Notes under the pieces: model-generated
What the model was told of the DNA's origin: nothing
The model's input: the letters and a program-made list of their open reading frames with translations, nothing else
The model's database searches: none
Position numbers and translations under genes: made by a program
NCBI GenBank assembly: GCA_021799555.1
Contig: JAJZAG010000214.1
Span: forward strand, 1-6,511
Reading direction: 5' to 3'
Length of the DNA: 6,511 bases
Source: Deltaproteobacteria bacterium
GTDB taxonomy: Bacteria; Desulfobacterota; Binatia; Binatales; Binataceae
Shown: positions 6,210-6,511 of the stretch, in pieces
How the letters are laid out: every line of letters starts with the position of its first letter
Numbering within the stretch: the stretch's first letter is position 1

Positions 6210-6511
6210 ACGGCGGCGACACCGCCCCCGGCGCGGCGGCACATTGGCTCGAAACGGTCGAGGCCGATTCGCCGATTCTGCTGATCGCGCCGCACGGAGG
6301 CCGCGCCGGCGAAGCCGCCCGCGCCACGATGCATCCCAAGGTCAACGACCTGCACACCGCCGATATCACCCGCGAATTGGCCAGGCGCATGGGCGCGTCC
6401 GCCTTGATCAACTTCGGGATGGATCGCAATCAACTCGATTGCAACCGCCTGACTCAGCTCGCCGAGCGGGCGCCGTGGATGCTCGAGCTGATCGCGGCGA
6501 GCGTCGCCCGA
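6206..6511 (+). CDS. N-formylglutamate amidohydrolase-like (FGase family) protein, 3' partial
   Basis: An ATG at 6206 overlaps the pcs stop as ATGA, and the frame stays open for 102 codons to the window edge. After a short polar leader, residues 22-33 read SPILLIAPHGGR. The PHGG motif is typical of the first metal-site strand of N-formylglutamate amidohydrolase family proteins. A conserved-looking VNDLHTADITREL segment (46-58) and DRNQLDCNRL (73-82) follow, the latter matching the R-x-x-x-D-x-NR block of the family. Members hydrolyse N-formylglutamate in histidine degradation, but many genomic homologues lie outside hut operons and have unassigned substrates. No hut gene is visible here, and the neighbours are lipid-related, so a histidine-catabolic role is not supported. 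The C-terminal part, with the remaining catalytic residues, is beyond the window. No ribosome-binding site is evident, so translational coupling to pcs is likely. Confidence 0.75.
   Translation, partial: MNGGDTAPGAAAHWLETVEADSPILLIAPHGGRAGEAARATMHPKVNDLHTADITRELARRMGASALINFGMDRNQLDCNRLTQLAERAPWMLELIAASVAR

Overview
This window is a GC-rich bacterial segment coding almost entirely on the + strand. Five consecutive genes are packed with overlaps or very short gaps: a 5'-truncated multidomain lipid enzyme, a secreted zinc phospholipase C/P1 nuclease family protein, a cysteine dual-specificity phosphatase, an integral-membrane phosphatidylcholine synthase, and a 3'-truncated N-formylglutamate amidohydrolase-like protein. 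No RNA gene, mobile element, CRISPR array, origin or clear terminator is visible. The only intergenic stretch longer than 10 bases is 62 bases (4845-4906).

Organism: the sequence has very high GC with strong codon bias. It carries a Pcs-type phosphatidylcholine synthase and an acyl reductase/ligase/carrier/acyltransferase fusion of the kind known from myxobacteria. This suggests a Gram-negative proteobacterium-like or deltaproteobacterial-grade lineage, for example Myxococcota or an uncultured soil group such as Candidatus Binatota. The placement is inference and has low certainty.

Layout: bases 1-4005 encode the last 1334 residues of a polyprotein-like enzyme ordered fatty acyl reductase (Rossmann/SDR), long-chain AMP-forming acyl ligase, acyl carrier domain, PlsC-type glycerolipid acyltransferase. 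This order matches what I recall of ElbD, the myxobacterial ether-lipid enzyme. At 4002 a GTG start overlaps its stop codon and opens a 280-residue exported metalloenzyme with a complete trinuclear zinc ligand set. After 62 bases comes a 181-residue DSP with a CX5R loop (4907-5452). Seven bases later is the 249-residue Pcs (5460-6209), whose stop overlaps the start (ATGA) of the final gene, which is open at the window edge.

How the genes may work together: at least two of the five products (multidomain enzyme, Pcs) make membrane lipid, and a third (the zinc enzyme) belongs to a superfamily that includes phosphatidylcholine-hydrolysing phospholipase C. The DSP could dephosphorylate a lipid, a glucan or a protein. 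The cluster is best read as a candidate membrane-lipid synthesis and remodelling operon (choline lipids plus fatty-alcohol or ether lipids). The physical linkage is directly seen; the joint function is inferred.
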